Program-made: the position numbers and the translations under genes | The notes under the pieces: model-generated | Seen by the model: only the letters and a program-made list of their open reading frames with translations | What the model was told of the DNA's origin: nothing | Databases searched by the model: none | Assembly (NCBI GenBank): GCA_017474385.1 | Contig: JAFVHU010000013.1 | Location: 1 to 60,958 of the forward strand | Reading direction: 5' to 3' | DNA from: Afipia sp. | GTDB taxonomy: Bacteria > Pseudomonadota > Alphaproteobacteria > Rhizobiales > Xanthobacteraceae | DNA length: 60,958 bases | Shown here: positions 59,322 to 60,958 of the stretch, one piece after another | How positions within the stretch are numbered: position 1 is the first letter of the stretch | Layout of the letters: each line of letters begins with the position of its first letter

Positions 59322-59792
59322 CTAGTGGCCGGCCTTGTTCGATGCGCCGTGATCGCCAAGCTTGTCCGACCACACGATCAGCAGCGTTGAGACGACAAAC
59401 ACGAGATGGATGCCGGCGAGCCAGCCGAGCTTCTGGGCGTCGAACGCCACATCGATATTCATGAAAGCCTTCAGCACCTGGATCGCCGAGATCGCGACGA
59501 TGGACGCCAGCAGTTTCTGCTTCAGCCCCGCAAAGTCGACCTTGGTCATCCATTCCGGCCAGTCCGGATGGCCGCGCGGGTCGATGCGTGAGACGAAATT
59601 CTCGTAGCCCGAGAACACGACGATCAGAACCAGATTTCCGGTCAGCGACACGTCGATCAGCGACAGCACGCCGAGAATGATGTCGGACTCCTTCGCCGAT
59701 GCGGCGTGAAGGATAAACTCCACCAGCAGCAGGACGAACTTGTAAAGCAGCACCACAAGGCTGACGACAAGACCGAGATAGAACGGCGCCAT
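59322..59792 (-). CDS. YqhA/UPF0114 (TIGR00645) membrane protein, 5' end broken
   Basis: The 156-residue frame from ATG 59792 has about four membrane helices and YqhA signatures MAPFYLGLVVSL, SLIDVSLTGNLVLIVVFSGYENFVS, and LLASIVAISAIQVLKAFMNID. E. coli YqhA has ASRWLLAP here. In this window, the codons just before ATG 59792 read SRW-L, in frame with it, but the rest of the family N terminus lies in another frame upstream (59793-59905). The gene is thus probably truncated or frameshifted. Function of the family is unknown. Confidence 0.85.
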   Translation of the reverse strand: MAPFYLGLVVSLVVLLYKFVLLLVEFILHAASAKESDIILGVLSLIDVSLTGNLVLIVVFSGYENFVSRIDPRGHPDWPEWMTKVDFAGLKQKLLASIVAISAIQVLKAFMNIDVAFDAQKLGWLAGIHLVFVVSTLLIVWSDKLGDHGASNKAGH

Positions 59793-59905
59793 CAGCCAGC
59801 GGCTTTGAACAGCAGGGATTCGAATCCCTATTCCGCGCGCTTGAGCGTCGGATTCGCCTGATATTCCGCAGTGGCAGGCCGGTCTTCAGATGGCTCGTTT
59901 GTCAT
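59793..59905 (-). pseudogene. Detached 5' end of the YqhA-family gene (frameshift and stop)
   Basis: From ATG 59905 one reads MTNEPSEDRPATAEYQ, then LKRAE, then a TAG (59828-59830), then GFESLLFK in the same frame. A family protein would continue into SRWLMAPFYLGL, which here lies one frame away. A missing base in the AAA run near 59804-59806 would restore the junction. A second change is needed to remove TAG. Confidence 0.55.
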
Positions 59906-59946
59906 CCTGATCCCCGGCCCGCGTTGTCCTGCTCACATTAAGCGGC

Positions 59947-60958
59947 TCAGGCCGCTTTCTTCTTCGCGCTGATCAGCTTGCGGTTGATCAGGCATTCCGC
60001 GATCTGGACCGCGTTCAGTGCGGCGCCCTTGCGCAGATTGTCCGACACACACCACAGCACGAGACCGTTCTCCACCGTCGCGTCCTCGCGGATGCGGCTG
60101 ATGTAGGTGGCGTCCTCGCCGGCGGCTTCATACGGCGTGACGTAGCCGCCCGGCTCGCGCTTGTCGATCACGAGACAGCCCGGCGCATTGCGCAGGATAT
60201 CGCGCGCCTCGTCGACCGAGATCGGATTTTCGAACTCGATGTTCACCGCCTCGGAATGGCCGACGAACACCGGCACGCGCACGCAGGTCGCGGTAAGCTT
60301 GATTTTGGGATCAAGAATCTTCTTGGTCTCCATCATCATCTTCCACTCTTCCTTCGTGTATCCATCCTCCATGAACACATCGATTTCCGGGATCACGTTG
60401 AACGCAATCCGCTTCGGAAACTTCTTATTGATGAGCTCATCGTTGGTGTAGACGGCCTTGGTCTGCGAGAACAATTCGTCCATCGCATCCTTGCCCGCGC
60501 CCGACACCGACTGATAGGTCGAGACCACGACGCGCTTGATCACAGCCTTGTCGTGCAGCGGCTTCAGCGCGACCACGAGCTGCGCGGTCGAGCAGTTCGG
60601 ATTGGCGATGATGCCCTTTTTGGTGAAACCGCCGACGGCGTCGGCATTCACTTCCGGTACGATCAGCGGCACGTCCGGATCCATCCGCCACGTCGACGAA
60701 TTGTCGATCACGACAGCGCCAGCGGCTGCAATCTTCGGCGACCATTCCTTGGACACGGCTCCGCCGGCCGACATCAGGCAGATATCGACATCGCTAAAAT
60801 CGTAATGTTCGAGCGCCTTGCATTTCAGGGTGCGGTCGCCATAGGACACTTCGACGCCCATGCTGCGGCGGGAGGCCAATGCGACCACCTCGTCAGCCGG
60901 AAAACTGCGTTCGTCCAAGATGTTGAGCATCTCCCGGCCTACGTTGCCGGTCGCTCCA
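59947..60958 (-). CDS. asd: Aspartate-semialdehyde dehydrogenase (5' end beyond the window)
   Basis: The frame runs off the right edge. Within it lie the NADP-binding motif GATGNVGREM (last codons before 60958), the catalytic Cys in IANPNCSTAQL, and the His region VGHSEAVNIEFE. It makes aspartate semialdehyde for lysine, threonine and methionine, and the lysine branch leads to DapF in this window. Only the first few residues are missing. ATG 60930 is an internal Met and not the start. Confidence 0.96.
   Translation of the reverse strand, partial: GATGNVGREMLNILDERSFPADEVVALASRRSMGVEVSYGDRTLKCKALEHYDFSDVDICLMSAGGAVSKEWSPKIAAAGAVVIDNSSTWRMDPDVPLIVPEVNADAVGGFTKKGIIANPNCSTAQLVVALKPLHDKAVIKRVVVSTYQSVSGAGKDAMDELFSQTKAVYTNDELINKKFPKRIAFNVIPEIDVFMEDGYTKEEWKMMMETKKILDPKIKLTATCVRVPVFVGHSEAVNIEFENPISVDEARDILRNAPGCLVIDKREPGGYVTPYEAAGEDATYISRIREDATVENGLVLWCVSDNLRKGAALNAVQIAECLINRKLISAKKKAA

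Overview
The window is about 61 kb of high-GC chromosomal DNA from an alphaproteobacterium of the Bradyrhizobium/Rhodopseudomonas/Afipia/Nitrobacter group (order Hyphomicrobiales). The evidence is an Irr-type iron regulator with the heme motif GCPWHD, a fabA-fabB-fabI cluster next to irr, an AccD without its zinc ribbon, a DivL-type pseudo-kinase, a TsaE-kinase fusion, and several dispersed palindromic repeats of the kind that fill intergenic space in this group. No phage, transposase, CRISPR array, tRNA or rRNA gene was found. Nearly all genes are housekeeping genes.

Layout. 1-2.9 kb: truB end, rpsO, pnp (RNA modification, ribosome, RNA decay). 2.9-7.0 kb: Tat-exported superoxide dismutase, KatG and a glutathione transferase-like protein (oxidative stress). 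7.0-10.5 kb: fabA-fabB-fabI leftward, divergent from irr. 10.5-16.2 kb: SH3 protein, hydroxyacid dehydrogenase, MoeB/ThiF-like enzyme, a degenerate trypsin-like protein, mutM and a VOC protein. 16.3-20.6 kb: ubiE-ubiB (ubiquinone), then an unusual RHH-coaBC fusion and dut. 20.8-32.9 kb: divL, tsaE-kinase, PilZ, murU-like, addB, addA; several stops and starts overlap. 33.1 kb: trxA, followed by about 1 kb of repeats. 34.5-42.5 kb, leftward: sppA, ihfB, lapA-like, trpF-trpB-trpA, accD-folC and a phosphoesterase. 42.7-44.9 kb, leftward: dapF-mtaB. 45-47.8 kb: cell-envelope proteins and a metallo-beta-lactamase-fold enzyme. 48-52 kb: ffh-rpsP-rimM-trmD-rplS. 52.1-57.3 kb: a VOC protein, then leuC and leuD separated by about 2.5 kb of small secreted proteins. 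57.5-61 kb: CoA-ester lyase, carbonic anhydrase, a broken YqhA-family gene, and asd running off the right edge.

The most interesting signal is at 18.6-20.1 kb. CoaBC (coenzyme A synthesis) carries an N-terminal FitA-like ribbon-helix-helix (RHH) DNA-binding domain. Directly upstream lie two tandem 17-bp palindromes, TGA-N2-GCATTGC-N2-TCA, 22 bp apart, and the second overlaps a good promoter. I infer a CoA biosynthetic enzyme that represses its own gene. Other leads are five GANTC (CcrM) sites packed upstream of divL, a two-hairpin repeat in three copies with compensatory base changes (one abutting the rimM start), an in-frame palindromic element inside the mtaB coding region, and loss of catalytic or zinc-binding residues in several proteins.
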